Shown: piece after piece, positions 8,228 through 16,782 of the stretch | How positions within the stretch are numbered: position 1 is the first letter of the stretch | Layout of the letters: every line of letters starts with the position of its first letter | NCBI GenBank assembly: GCA_965199685.1 | Contig: OZ241323.1 | Span: 620,001-684,000 of the forward strand | From: SP5GCR1 sp965199685 | Lineage (GTDB): Bacteria; Pseudomonadota; Gammaproteobacteria; Poriferisulfidales; Oxydemutatoraceae | Length of the DNA: 64,000 nt | Reading direction: 5' to 3' | Notes under the pieces: generated by a model | The model's database searches: none | Told to the model about the DNA's origin: nothing | The model's input: the letters and a program-made list of their open reading frames with translations, nothing else | Translations under genes and position numbers: made by a program

Positions 8228-8410
8228 GTGGCTGAGAAGAGTAAATTTAAGAAAGCTGTGCGCGAGACACCTATACCTAAAAAGGATACACCTAAAAAAG
8301 GTGTAGGTGTAACAGACACAGTTCCACCACTCAAACCTAAAAATAACGTAGAAGTATCACGCACAGTTCCACCACCTAAACCTAAACCCAAACCTCAAAA
8401 AGATAAGTAG
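8228..8410 (+). CDS. Small Lys/Pro-rich protein preceding the SLATT gene
   Basis: A 60-aa protein from GTG 8228 (GATGATGGAGA lies about 7 bases upstream). It has no hydrophobic segment. The composition is basic and proline-rich, with two related segments: VTDTVPPLKPK and VSRTVPPPKPKPKP. It ends 2 bases before the SLATT gene start, so the two are co-transcribed. No family is recognised. It might be a partner or regulator of the membrane protein. GTG and an upstream promoter-like AT-rich stretch are the only expression signals. Confidence 0.55.
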   Translation: MAEKSKFKKAVRETPIPKKDTPKKGVGVTDTVPPLKPKNNVEVSRTVPPPKPKPKPQKDK

Positions 8411-8412
8411 AT

Positions 8413-8994
8413 ATGAACTCACAAACACAATCTTCCCAATGCCCGAATCTTCCCAAAAATAATTTGGAAGACGAAAGATGGGATCTTCTATGGGATGTCC
8501 GTAGATCAATACGCTACCACGACAGACGACGTAGATTCTTTGATGTTTGTCATCGTATGGTCGTAGGCACTGGCGTTGTGCTAGCAATGATTGGTTTTAC
8601 TGTTGCAAACGGAGCCTTAGATGAAAAATGGTTACATTGGTTTAGTATTCTTTCTATGTTTGCCTTTCTGTTAGATTTATTTCTCGGATTCTCTAATTGC
8701 GCACAGCTTCACACAAACCTCAAACAAAAATTCGGAGAATTAGAGGCAGACATCATCAAAAACAGACAAGACGATATGACACCTTTCATAGCTCAACGCC
8801 TTCAGATTGAAAAGGATGAACCGCCTATATTAAGGGCACTTGATATCTTATGTCACAACGAGTTAGCAAGATCTATAGAGGAAACCAAAGAAGATATATA
8901 TAAGGTTGGGTTCCTACAACGCATGACTTCTCAACTATACTCATGGCCTAATATCCAAGTAGAATTAGAGCAGGAAACTCAACCTTCAAGATAG
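8413..8994 (+). CDS. SLATT-domain membrane protein (candidate defence effector)
   Basis: The 193-aa protein has the SLATT layout: a basic N-terminal helix (RWDLLWDVRRSIRYHDRRRRFFD, about 22-44), two close transmembrane segments (about 48-66 GTGVVLAMIGFTVANG and 75-92 FSILSMFAFLLDLFLGF), then a helical region (HTNLKQKFGELEADI). SLATT proteins are known as two-helix membrane effectors linked to nucleotide-signalling conflict systems, where they are expected to damage the membrane. No nucleotidyltransferase sits next to this one, only the small gene upstream. The pair lies in a defence-rich region and is bracketed by IS-end-like motifs. Confidence 0.7.
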   Translation: MNSQTQSSQCPNLPKNNLEDERWDLLWDVRRSIRYHDRRRRFFDVCHRMVVGTGVVLAMIGFTVANGALDEKWLHWFSILSMFAFLLDLFLGFSNCAQLHTNLKQKFGELEADIIKNRQDDMTPFIAQRLQIEKDEPPILRALDILCHNELARSIEETKEDIYKVGFLQRMTSQLYSWPNIQVELEQETQPSR

Positions 8995-9090
8995 GTCTCC
9001 TATCTAGCACTTTTTTATAAGTCTGATAACTGCTTCAAAATCATTATTTAGGGAAACGCTAACCTATTTTAGGAAGGTGACCTTCCTTCA

Positions 9091-9119
9091 CCTGTCTAAT
9101 ATGTCATGGCATTGAACAC
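9091..9119. repeat. Short IS-end-like motif, right of SLATT pair
   Basis: GTCTAATATGTCATGGCATT is in the same orientation as the copy at 8097. A small hairpin GGAAGG-tga-CCTTCC lies just upstream (about 9072-9086), after the SLATT gene. Confidence 0.5.
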
Positions 9120-9174
9120 TTGTAACCTTATAAACGAATCAGCGAAAATTAAAAAAACATCGGTGATTAACTTG

Positions 9175-11556
9175 TCAATTTTCGGTTTTGACACCAATGC
9201 TTCTCAGCAGAGCGTCATACTGCTCTTTATCCTTTTTAAGTCTGTTATTGATTCTTTCTGCTACTTTTTGCATCTCTGGTTCGTCAACAGGTTGCAAACC
9301 ACGCTCAAAGGTGGCTTTTAAGTGAGAATATTCGTTACTAATACGATTAACTAAAGCAGCATGGATATCTTCCCCAAGAAATTTCTTTAAACTTGATTCA
9401 GGACTGGTTCCCGGATCAGGATATTTATAATACAGATAAATTTCTAAAAACTTTCTAGCGTTATTTGCGAAGTTATAGAAAATATGAAAATTTTTGTCAT
9501 TAACTTTTTTAATCCTAGCACATTCGTATATTTGTTGAAAAAGATAATTGAACTCAGTAGCATATTCTCTCAAGTATTTTGGCATTTTTTCGATAGTTGA
9601 AAACTGGCCTTTTTGAACCACAAAAAAATAATTCCTAGGTTTTTCCTTATCCTTATCATTAGCAGGTTTTTTCTTTTCCTTGAGGTGTATTAGGTATCTC
9701 AGAAAATTAAGGTTATGCGTTGATACAAATAGCTGCTCAAATTTACCAGAGCGGACAATCTCAGTATTCAACAAGCTGTAAACAAAGAAAACATGATTTC
9801 CGTCAAGGGATGAAACGGGATCATCAATCCAAATAATTGGTTTTGAGTCGCGTGTTTCAGTATCGTCTAATTTTGCGAGGAAATAACAAAAAGCTAGCAG
9901 GCGGCACTCTCCCTCGCTCAGGTTATAAGCCTTCTCACCATTGCGGGTGACCTCAAAATAAATCTGCTTTGCTTTTTCATCTTCATTAGTTATCTCATCT
10001 TGTGTCGCTTTAAGCCTGAAAGATGGATGCCCAAAAAAGTTATCCAGGTATTCATTAATCTTTTTTGCTCCTTCTCCCTCATCACTCAATTTACTTTCTT
10101 GGAGAGCGATTTGATTTTCTCTCTCATCAATATCTTTCTGAATATCCCCTATTCTTTGCTTCACTTCTTTACATTCCTCTTCAAAACCTTTAATCTCTTT
10201 AACTTTCCCTTCATAATCAATCATAGCAGCAAAATCTGATACCTCTTTGAGGCGCAGAGTCCGTCGTGCATCCGCTTGATCTTTTCTTAAAGTAGTTGTC
10301 AATTTGGCAGACCTATCACAAAATGATTGGCATTTTCCCCAGCAATCAATCAAATTTTTAGATGTATCATGCTGCCTTTCAAAGGATTGCTGGTTCAAAA
10401 TATTCTTTTGTCTGAGATTTAGCTGGTTGGTTAATACGTCCAAAGACTTTTCATATTCTCCGATAGCAGTTTCTAATTTTTTTTTCGATTCAGCAAGCTC
10501 TTTATGCAACGTAGAATAAAACTGGTTTTTGTAGAAAGATAATGTAGAACTTACAGCATTCTTCTCCGTACTAATCTTTCCAATTAATACCTTAATATTC
10601 TTTTCAAGCTGTTCTGATTTCTTATCAAAATGTTTTTTTAGTTTTTCCCAGCGGCCTTCAGAGATGGGATTGTCACAAAATCCACATTTGTCTCCCTTTT
10701 TATGATGTTTTAGACCATCCTGCACCCAGCGATTCAGATCAGCTTCCTTGACCAACTTTTCGATCTTATCCGATGCAATGATTTCTTCAGTCACAAGATT
10801 TTCGGTTTCAGATACTAAATATTGAAAAGTGAGAGGTGGGGGCTGAAAAGCCGGGATCGACGGGATTTCTTCTTCCTTAATTAATTCTCCATATTGTTCT
10901 ATTTTTTCTTCGGTTGGCTTTGGATGAGTCGAATTAGAGGTTGTTTTAATGTCGTCTCTGATTTTTCTCACATCATAGATTACTTCTCCGAAACGATCCA
11001 CTTTGTGTTTGATATCTTTTGCTTTTCTTTTTAGCTGGTTTTCAAGGCTATTGACAGCATCATGATATTTTTTCTGCTTTTCTTTATATTCTGTATCGGC
11101 TGTCTTCCTCTTAGCATATAAACCTGTCTCTTTCTCTTCTTCCTCTAAACCAAGCTCTTTTTGTATTTTTTTTATTTCCTCTTCGATTCTGCTATTGTCG
11201 CTACCAAGTATAGCGAATGCTTTAATGCTATCATCCGGATCAGTAATAAATCTGAGGTTATCGCGTACGAAATCTTCATTGAATACCCGAATCTTTTTAC
11301 TGTGATCTGTTAGTTTTTTTTCATCTATTGGTGGCTCATCATAGAAAGTAATCTCAAACGATGAATTTTCAAACGTATCAGGCAGTTTCCCAGTCTCCAT
11401 CGAACGCAAAATACGCGAGAGCATAGTTTTTCCAGAGCCGTTTCTGCCATAAAGGATGTTGATACGTCGAAATAAATTATTATTTCCGGGTTCCTTGTCC
11501 CAGTCAAAGTCATTAAAGACAGCAAATTCTTTGATTGATTTAATTTTTTTTATCAT
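9175..11556 (-). CDS. RloC/PrrC-like AAA ATPase, candidate anticodon nuclease
   Basis: This 793-aa protein of the AAA_13 type has Walker A GRNGSGKT (37-44), long coiled coils (about 120-230 and 310-500) with a zinc-hook CGFC (291-294), ABC signature LSEGE (546-550), Walker B IIWIDDP (574-580), D-loop SSLD, and H-loop STH (612-614). The C-terminal part carries R701-x3-E705 and H745 (NNARKFLE ... NEYSH), comparable to the R-E-H triad of PrrC/RloC anticodon nucleases. Those enzymes cut tRNA anticodons when phage or DNA damage disturbs a linked restriction system. Here a restriction nuclease and methylase are encoded upstream on the same strand, which fits. The nuclease assignment rests on motif spacing only; other AAA_13 proteins share the ATPase frame. 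Confidence 0.75.
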   Translation of the reverse strand: MIKKIKSIKEFAVFNDFDWDKEPGNNNLFRRINILYGRNGSGKTMLSRILRSMETGKLPDTFENSSFEITFYDEPPIDEKKLTDHSKKIRVFNEDFVRDNLRFITDPDDSIKAFAILGSDNSRIEEEIKKIQKELGLEEEEKETGLYAKRKTADTEYKEKQKKYHDAVNSLENQLKRKAKDIKHKVDRFGEVIYDVRKIRDDIKTTSNSTHPKPTEEKIEQYGELIKEEEIPSIPAFQPPPLTFQYLVSETENLVTEEIIASDKIEKLVKEADLNRWVQDGLKHHKKGDKCGFCDNPISEGRWEKLKKHFDKKSEQLEKNIKVLIGKISTEKNAVSSTLSFYKNQFYSTLHKELAESKKKLETAIGEYEKSLDVLTNQLNLRQKNILNQQSFERQHDTSKNLIDCWGKCQSFCDRSAKLTTTLRKDQADARRTLRLKEVSDFAAMIDYEGKVKEIKGFEEECKEVKQRIGDIQKDIDERENQIALQESKLSDEGEGAKKINEYLDNFFGHPSFRLKATQDEITNEDEKAKQIYFEVTRNGEKAYNLSEGECRLLAFCYFLAKLDDTETRDSKPIIWIDDPVSSLDGNHVFFVYSLLNTEIVRSGKFEQLFVSTHNLNFLRYLIHLKEKKKPANDKDKEKPRNYFFVVQKGQFSTIEKMPKYLREYATEFNYLFQQIYECARIKKVNDKNFHIFYNFANNARKFLEIYLYYKYPDPGTSPESSLKKFLGEDIHAALVNRISNEYSHLKATFERGLQPVDEPEMQKVAERINNRLKKDKEQYDALLRSIGVKTEN

Positions 11557-11649
11557 AGAGCTCCTTAAACACCAGCATTTGATTTCAGGTGTTTGTACCC
11601 ATCAACAAAACTTCTAGCTGACATTATGCCATTTTTAATGTCGCTAGCC

Positions 11650-12426
11650 TCAAGTTCCTACAAGCATGTCTTTGCATCTTTTTATGAATAGTTTGTCATC
11701 AACGTCAACTGCTGCTAGCCACTTATCTAGATATTCCTCTATGTGTGAATTGGAAGCCGGGAGTTTACTGATAGTATTCCATCCAGAGGGATTACTCTCA
11801 AAAATTGGCAGTAGAGTGTATGCTATCAGTGCAAACTTTGCTCTGTCTTCATTGGTATAACCTCTGCCGTTGCTATTTTGTTCAGAGATTTCACGTAATT
11901 CATCTTCGTACTTTGATAGCCAAGTACAAAGATTGATATTATCGCCATACTTCTCCTTTAGTATGGCTTCATATTCGCATCGCTCTCCGCATTCGTATTT
12001 TTGCATGTGCCACGCATACCCTCTCCAGTTATCATCCGGCGCATTAGTTGGCCATTCTCTTGCCATAGACCGTAGAGCGAATGATGAGGCAAGTTCACAA
12101 AGTGCTTCATGGAACCACCAATTGCTAGGAGATTCCCTAAGACGATTATGACCAGACAAAACATGACAGAATTCATGTGCAAACTGATAGATAAACTGTC
12201 CCCAAAAAGGTTTTTCAGTTGCAAGTTTAGCTGAAAGGTCAACAACAAATGGATCAACTTTATACCAATGAGTTAGAGGTCCTGGACCGGGATATACTTT
12301 AATTTTTTCTCTAAAAGGATATCTAAGCTCTCGGGTTATTTGGTGTGCAACATTTTTAAGTAATTTTTCAATATCTTCAGTCTTTGCTTTGCCCCAATCC
12401 TCTACTTTTATGTTTAAATTAGTCAT
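11650..12426 (-). CDS. HExxH (gluzincin-like) metallopeptidase
   Basis: The 258-aa soluble protein has HEFCH (84-88) followed by SGHN. The motif FHEALCELASSF supplies a third ligand or catalytic Glu (E107 or E111), the spacing of gluzincins. There is no signal peptide, so it should act in the cytosol. It lies between the restriction nuclease gene (107 bases upstream) and the RloC-like gene (93 bases downstream), all on the minus strand, which suggests one transcription unit. A peptidase in such a unit could activate or degrade a partner during defence, but no substrate is visible. Confidence 0.7.
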   Translation of the reverse strand: MTNLNIKVEDWGKAKTEDIEKLLKNVAHQITRELRYPFREKIKVYPGPGPLTHWYKVDPFVVDLSAKLATEKPFWGQFIYQFAHEFCHVLSGHNRLRESPSNWWFHEALCELASSFALRSMAREWPTNAPDDNWRGYAWHMQKYECGERCEYEAILKEKYGDNINLCTWLSKYEDELREISEQNSNGRGYTNEDRAKFALIAYTLLPIFESNPSGWNTISKLPASNSHIEEYLDKWLAAVDVDDKLFIKRCKDMLVGT

Positions 12427-12533
12427 TTTCCATCATATTTTCCTGTATTTTTCTGAGTAGGTCTGGGCTTTAGCAATATCTCTTTTATGGTTTCGGTAAA
12501 TTCCTTGTTGGTTTATGGTCTTTGTCAGACATA

Positions 12534-13271
12534 TTAGTATTTTATTGTTGTTATAGGAGTTAACCGTGATGATAGTAATTTACATTTCATTTTTATTTGT
12601 AAGTTATTGCCACCATGTCGTAAATCATCTTTAGCATGTTTTTCATGATTTCCATTCCCACCCTTTTTCTGGATTGAAAAGCATTCGTTTAACATAAGAA
12701 CTCCTCTGCTGGTTACTTTAACATCAATAGAATTTCTCAAGTAATCTAGCAATTCGTCCATTCTATAAATCCAAATTATTTGGTCGTCCCTTTTTATAAG
12801 TGCAAACAGTTCTGGGGAGTCTTCACCTAATAGACTGTATTGAACAATATCAAATGCCTTAGGCTTTATCTCATTGATGACTAAATCAACATGTTGTTCT
12901 GTAATCCAATTCTGTCTGCTATTTTGGGCTTTAGCTATTGTTAGTTTTTTTATGATGTCTATGAAACGATATGACATGTCAAACTTCTTTGAGAAGTTGT
13001 CTATGGTGATACGGGTTACTTGATTAAATCCCTCTCCTATGAATGATTTGATATTTGCTCCAAAGTTATAACCACCTGTAGTTCTTATAAAAACATCAGA
13101 TTTTTCGCCATGCTGTCCCTCAGTTTCTACAATTTTTATTTTTAATCCTCGTTGTGGCATCTTGGATGAAAATGAACGAACAATATCATGGATAGTCTGT
13201 TGATCTTTCTGTATTTCTTGGGCAAATATCTCTTCATGGTCTTTCCCAATAGCAGCATTACGGTTAGTCAT
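12534..13271 (-). CDS. Type II restriction endonuclease (PD-(D/E)XK-like)
   Basis: A 245-aa protein starting 5 bases after the methylase stop. GEKSDVFIRTT followed by FGANIKSF (D59 ... N73-I-K75) fits the split PD-(D/E)XK core, and the N-terminal helix HEEIFAQEI could supply the acidic residue before it. Pairing with an adenine methylase makes a type II restriction enzyme the best reading. I cannot predict the recognition site. The last 40 residues (from about 206) are Lys- and His-rich. Confidence 0.75.
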   Translation of the reverse strand: MTNRNAAIGKDHEEIFAQEIQKDQQTIHDIVRSFSSKMPQRGLKIKIVETEGQHGEKSDVFIRTTGGYNFGANIKSFIGEGFNQVTRITIDNFSKKFDMSYRFIDIIKKLTIAKAQNSRQNWITEQHVDLVINEIKPKAFDIVQYSLLGEDSPELFALIKRDDQIIWIYRMDELLDYLRNSIDVKVTSRGVLMLNECFSIQKKGGNGNHEKHAKDDLRHGGNNLQIKMKCKLLSSRLTPITTIKY

Positions 13272-13276
13272 AACAT

Positions 13277-14092
13277 CTAATAATTAAATGCAATTATTTC
13301 TTTGCTTTTTGTTTGTGTAAAGTACTGCATAGACCTTTTCAGAATAATTGAGTAAATGGTGTAGGTATTTGGGAGTTCAAAGATAGTGGGATCATTTTGT
13401 TCAGATAAAACAACCCGATTATTTGCCTCAATAGTACGTAAAAAACGCTTAAACTCGTCTAGATTTAGAATTTGATTATAATGACCATTTGTGTTGTTGA
13501 AATATGGTGGGTCAAGGTAGATAAAAGCGTTTTTTTTGTTTATAAAATGTTGATAGTCCAAGTTTGTGATTTTTAATTCTTTTATAGTTTCGCTTAAATT
13601 AACTAGGGTTTCACACTCTATCTTCGGGCAAGAACTGCCTTTTCTAATTGGCGAGTTAAATTTGTTGCTAGAATTAAATCTGATTTTCCCAGAAAAGGCA
13701 TTTTTCGCTAAGTAGAGAAAGTTTGCCGCCCCTCCAGTCCCGTTTAATATATTTTTTCCCCTTATTTGATAATAATAGCTTTCAGATGATTTTTTGTAGT
13801 GGGTATTGTAAAGTTTCCATAATTTTACTGGATTGTCTTTTACCTCTTTAATCAAGTTTGTTAAGACAGGATTGTTGTCATTATAAGTCACACGATTAGA
13901 CCCAAAACGATGGCATGCATAAAGAGCAAATGACCCACTGCCTCCAAAAATATCATATATACGGCCCTTTATCTGCTGTGGTATTACTTCATCAAATATA
14001 TCCTTAAACCCAGCCTTACAGCCGACATAGGGGATAATTTTTAAGAAGCCATTTCTATTATTACTTACAATAAACTTATTTTTATTAGCCAT
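13277..14092 (-). CDS. D12-class DNA adenine (N6) methyltransferase
   Basis: The 271-aa enzyme has the D12 order: N-terminal YVGCKAGFKDIFDEVIP, SAM-binding motif DIFGGSGSF (47-55), YNDNN acidic motif, then catalytic DPPY (194-197) followed by FNNTNGHYNQ. Length and order fit Dam/DpnM-type enzymes. It would protect host DNA from the adjacent nuclease. It overlaps the preceding small gene by 8 bases and is followed after 5 bases by the nuclease gene, an order (methylase first) that favours protection before cutting. Confidence 0.92.
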   Translation of the reverse strand: MANKNKFIVSNNRNGFLKIIPYVGCKAGFKDIFDEVIPQQIKGRIYDIFGGSGSFALYACHRFGSNRVTYNDNNPVLTNLIKEVKDNPVKLWKLYNTHYKKSSESYYYQIRGKNILNGTGGAANFLYLAKNAFSGKIRFNSSNKFNSPIRKGSSCPKIECETLVNLSETIKELKITNLDYQHFINKKNAFIYLDPPYFNNTNGHYNQILNLDEFKRFLRTIEANNRVVLSEQNDPTIFELPNTYTIYSIILKRSMQYFTQTKSKEIIAFNY

Positions 14093-14411
14093 TTGTCAAG
14101 CCTTTATAATTAACCTTCTTTCCTCCGAAGTCTCTAACAAGTAATTGTATGTGATACATTGTATCTATTTTGCAGTTTTTATCGTTCAATTTAAACAAAA
14201 GCTCATCCAAATATCTCAGCGAGCACTTTGTTCTTACGGTATGATATGTTTCGGCTAGTTCGTGTTTAAGCGAAGCCTGCATATTTTTTATGCCGTTGGT
14301 GTGTGCCATAACATTTACATACTCCTTTGCAAAATGATAAAGGACTTTTTGCCTTCTACATGTTTCCGCATAAAACAAATTATCATTTATGTATATAGTG
14401 TTACCCGACAT
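14085..14411 (-). CDS. Small protein leading the restriction-modification operon
   Basis: I do not recognise this 108-aa protein. It is mostly helical and charged, with four Cys (positions about 18, 62, 80 and others scattered) but no zinc-finger spacing and no obvious helix-turn-helix. It overlaps the methylase start by 8 bases, so translation is coupled. First position in the operon is where control (C) proteins usually sit, but the sequence lacks their HTH signature. It could be an accessory subunit. Confidence 0.55.
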   Translation of the reverse strand: MSGNTIYINDNLFYAETCRRQKVLYHFAKEYVNVMAHTNGIKNMQASLKHELAETYHTVRTKCSLRYLDELLFKLNDKNCKIDTMYHIQLLVRDFGGKKVNYKGLTNG

Positions 14412-14624
14412 AATTTTTCTCTAACAATAAGATATAAGGTCTACTTATGGTATCGCTAATCAGTACAGTCTAAGCCTATCGCCTCGCTCCTGTGTGCCTA
14501 GTATAGCAGATTTGCTATCTGACCTATTGCCAACCTTTAACCTCTAATTTTGCAATAGAGAATTTATGACTTTTCCTTTTTAGGGCAAAACTCAAATGAG
14601 GTCTTTATTCATTTTAGGATAAGG

Positions 14625-14888
14625 TCATTTCACAAGAAATACATCTAGTATTTTTTTAGCCTTTGTGTCGTAATGTAGTTCAAACATTTCTTTTTGTCCG
14701 TTCATATTTCGTTCGGTTACAAAAACTCTATCGTGAGGATTCATCCTGCATTCCTTGTACGGCAGCTCTTCAAATTTTAGTGATCCGGAAATTGCCCAAA
14801 TCCCTTTTGAGGTTTTTTCTAGAGGGCTTTTTGCGATTTTCTGTAAGCCTTTCTGCTCCGAGTTTATGATTGAAATATGCTGTGCCAT
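14625..14888 (-). CDS. Hypothetical 87-aa protein
   Basis: No family is recognised. The first half is polar (QKGLQKIAKSPLEKTSKG), the second looks beta-rich (DRVFVTERN, EMFELHYD, KILDVFLVK). It lies 41 bases downstream of the hairpin repeat that ends the AAA ATPase gene and outside the repeat-bounded unit. It may be an independent small gene or an antitoxin-like protein; nothing in the sequence settles this. Confidence 0.45.
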   Translation of the reverse strand: MAQHISIINSEQKGLQKIAKSPLEKTSKGIWAISGSLKFEELPYKECRMNPHDRVFVTERNMNGQKEMFELHYDTKAKKILDVFLVK

Positions 14889-14929
14889 AGTGCCTAAGAA
14901 ATCAATGATCTTGTTTTAATGTCATACTA

Positions 14930-14985
14930 AAAGTGCATTGGGGGTTTGACTCCCCAATGCACATCACGGACGGATTTCATTATAA
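14930..14985. repeat. 56-bp direct repeat with perfect hairpin, left copy
   Basis: This copy shares 53 of 56 bases with 16305-16360 in the same orientation. It contains GTGCATTGGGG (14933-14943) and CCCCAATGCAC (14952-14962) around an 8-base loop GTTTGACT. On the minus strand it overlaps the ATPase stop codon and ends in CACTTTTA, so it can also serve as the ATPase gene's terminator. The conserved flank CGGACGGATTTCATTATAA is part of the repeat. Confidence 0.85.
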
Positions 14986-16230
14986 TCCATCTGAGCTTGC
15001 TATTTCGTTCTTGCGTTTCCCCAATAATTCAATGAGTTTTTCCCTTGTTTTTCTGTCCTCTTCATTTTCCCACATAGGAAGATACTTTAATTCCTCTTCA
15101 ATATTCTGCAATTTTTCCCTCTCGTCCGAACTTCTTTTATCTTCAGGCATAAGGTAAATCTTTCTGTATTCTTCCAATTTGTTTTCAATAGAAATACTTC
15201 TAGTATCTGACAGACCAAAAATATCTGAGGTTAATATCTGATCGGCTCTGTAACCCTTAAACTTGTCTTTTAAGTCGAAAAGATCAACACTGCTATGGTT
15301 GTTATCATAAGAAGCCTTAACGAGTTGAGATGTGCAATCTAAATCATTAAGTCCTAAAGCACAAATAGGTGTATGGGTGGTGCATATAAATTGTATATCT
15401 GGAAACTGCTCGGAGAGAAGTTTAATAATATTTCTTTGCCATCGTGGATGTAAATGTTGTTCAATTTCATCAAGGATAAAGATACCTGAGAGATTATTTA
15501 AGTCAAAACCTTCTTCCACACCAAGCAACTTCCAGCTCAGAAAATCTAGAATAACAGAGGTTAGCGATTGGTATCCGTCGCTTAAGGCGTTGAGAGAAAT
15601 TTTTCCGATATTACTTTTCTTAACATAAAGCCCTGCCGTTTCTAAGGAAATTTCGTCACTCTCATCAAACATTAAAATTTTTTTGAGGGTTTCTTTTGTT
15701 TTCTCCCATTCATCATTATTATGGTCTTTAATTCTGCGAGCCCCTAACTCGGTATTCTGTAAGCTAGCCTCATAATTAAAAAGGGTATATAGAGAGTCAA
15801 CTAAAGCATATCCATTGTATGAATTCGTGCCCATTATGGATCTGCTTGCGCCATAAGCTACTGCAGAAATTTCTCTTCTGATATCTTGAATACTTTCAGG
15901 GTTAGTAGTTTGAGAAACTGCCTCATTGTCTCCCTCTATTTTGGTTGTAATTTTATATTCATTATTTTGCGTATCTTTCAATGTGACCTTGATTTCTCCT
16001 TCGTTTGTACCTTGTCGTAAGAAATCACCATATAACTCTGATAAAAGGGCTGAGGCTCCTTCTCTATCACATAAGCCTAAAGCTAAACTTCTAAGGATTG
16101 TTGTTTTCCCTGACCCATTATCTCCCACGATAAGAGACCAATTTTTTATATCGTTATTGTCGTTTTCAAATGGGATTTCAATCTCTTTAAAACACTTAAT
16201 GTTTTTAATTTTCAACTTTGATATTTTCAT
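14980..16230 (-). CDS. AAA/ABC-type ATPase (OLD/PtuA-like), candidate defence protein
   Basis: The 416-aa protein has Walker A GDNGSGKTT (36-44), an LSDGYQS signature (about 215), Walker B IFILDEIEQHLHPRW, and a switch-like CTTHTP. A C-terminal helical region holds RADQILTSDIFGLSDTRS and a long charged helix. This arrangement is shared by ATPases of Septu-, OLD- and retron-linked systems. No HNH (PtuB), TOPRIM or reverse transcriptase gene is adjacent, so the effector is not identified. The gene is bracketed by 56-bp direct repeats with hairpins, as if it were a single-gene cassette. Confidence 0.75.
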   Translation of the reverse strand: MKISKLKIKNIKCFKEIEIPFENDNNDIKNWSLIVGDNGSGKTTILRSLALGLCDREGASALLSELYGDFLRQGTNEGEIKVTLKDTQNNEYKITTKIEGDNEAVSQTTNPESIQDIRREISAVAYGASRSIMGTNSYNGYALVDSLYTLFNYEASLQNTELGARRIKDHNNDEWEKTKETLKKILMFDESDEISLETAGLYVKKSNIGKISLNALSDGYQSLTSVILDFLSWKLLGVEEGFDLNNLSGIFILDEIEQHLHPRWQRNIIKLLSEQFPDIQFICTTHTPICALGLNDLDCTSQLVKASYDNNHSSVDLFDLKDKFKGYRADQILTSDIFGLSDTRSISIENKLEEYRKIYLMPEDKRSSDEREKLQNIEEELKYLPMWENEEDRKTREKLIELLGKRKNEIASSDGL

Positions 16231-16304
16231 TGTTCAGATTTCTCTATTCGTGTATTGTCCTCGTATGTATGGACTGCTATGCAATGTGTGGTTGGGCTTC
16301 ATTG

Positions 16305-16360
16305 AAAGTGCATTGGGGGTTTGACTCCCCAATGCAAATCTCGGACGGATTCCATTATAA
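16305..16360. repeat. 56-bp direct repeat with perfect hairpin, right copy
   Basis: TGCATTGGGG-gtttgact-CCCCAATGCA with the same CGGACGGATT-CATTATAA flank as the left copy, same orientation, about 75 bases upstream of the ATPase start. On the minus strand it looks like the 3' end and terminator of a gene that is no longer there. Confidence 0.85.
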
Positions 16361-16376
16361 CCTATACGCCGATTTT

Positions 16377-16600
16377 CTATTGTGGAATTGACTGGTGCAG
16401 ATACGATGCAACCACCCCGTCAGATAGAACCACCGATTGAGCCAGCAGGTCAATCGGCGTGACATTGTGCAGAACCTTAACATGATTGTTAAATGCATGC
16501 ATTACAAAATGCATAGGCCTGCCACCCTTCCAGAGGAGGGGAATTAACTGGTGCAGGCACGCGGGATTGTTGAAAAATAGAACCGCCACGCACCACCGAA
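16377..16600. repeat. Composite MITE-family element, inverted orientation
   Basis: Reading on the minus strand: CCCCTCCTCTGGAAGGG, GGCAGGCC, the CATTTTGTAATGCATGCATT segment, the hairpin GATTGA-cctgctggc-TCAATC with CGGTGGTTCTATCTGACGGG, and GGGGTGGTTGCATCG. The same composite recurs at 7008-7210, 29669-29860 and 47795-47998. The minus-strand frame over 16377-16757 is repeat, not a gene. Confidence 0.6.
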
Positions 16601-16687
16601 TTATGGTTACCGTAAGACGAAATGGATGAATGGATTGATTGTGCAAACGCAACGCATGTAGTTGACATTGTGGTATACTTTTAATGA

Positions 16688-16782
16688 GGGTTGTGTGAGT
16701 TAGGTTATCAGAGTTAGGTCGTTTACATAATCTCGCTGCCGCTAAATGCCTAACCATTTAGGTCCGGCCTCCCGCAACCCTC
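16688..16782. other. Structured palindromic element following PBECR2 copy 4
   Basis: Minus-strand arms GAGGGTTG (16782-16775) and CAACCCTC (16695-16688), with the core ATGGTTAGGCATTTAGCGG...GACCTAACTC, then AGTATACCACAATG downstream. It lies directly after the PBECR2 C-terminal part, as in copies 1 and 2. Here the gene's stop TGA has become CGA, so the frame runs into the element to a TAG at 16744-16742. Confidence 0.5.

Noticed and set aside
14085..14411. Accessory protein of a diversity-generating retroelement
   Set aside because: Size and helical character are similar, but there is no reverse transcriptase or template/variable repeat pair nearby.
14980..16230. Retron or Septu system
   Set aside because: The ATPase resembles those of such systems, but there is no reverse transcriptase, msr/msd-like region or HNH partner beside it.
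14930..16360. Integron cassette with attC sites
   Set aside because: The hairpins are perfect, have a short fixed loop and no integrase-type R/L boxes, and no integrase gene is visible.
16377..16757. A minus-strand 126-aa gene
   Set aside because: It consists of the composite repeat and the palindromic element; no coding pattern or ribosome site.
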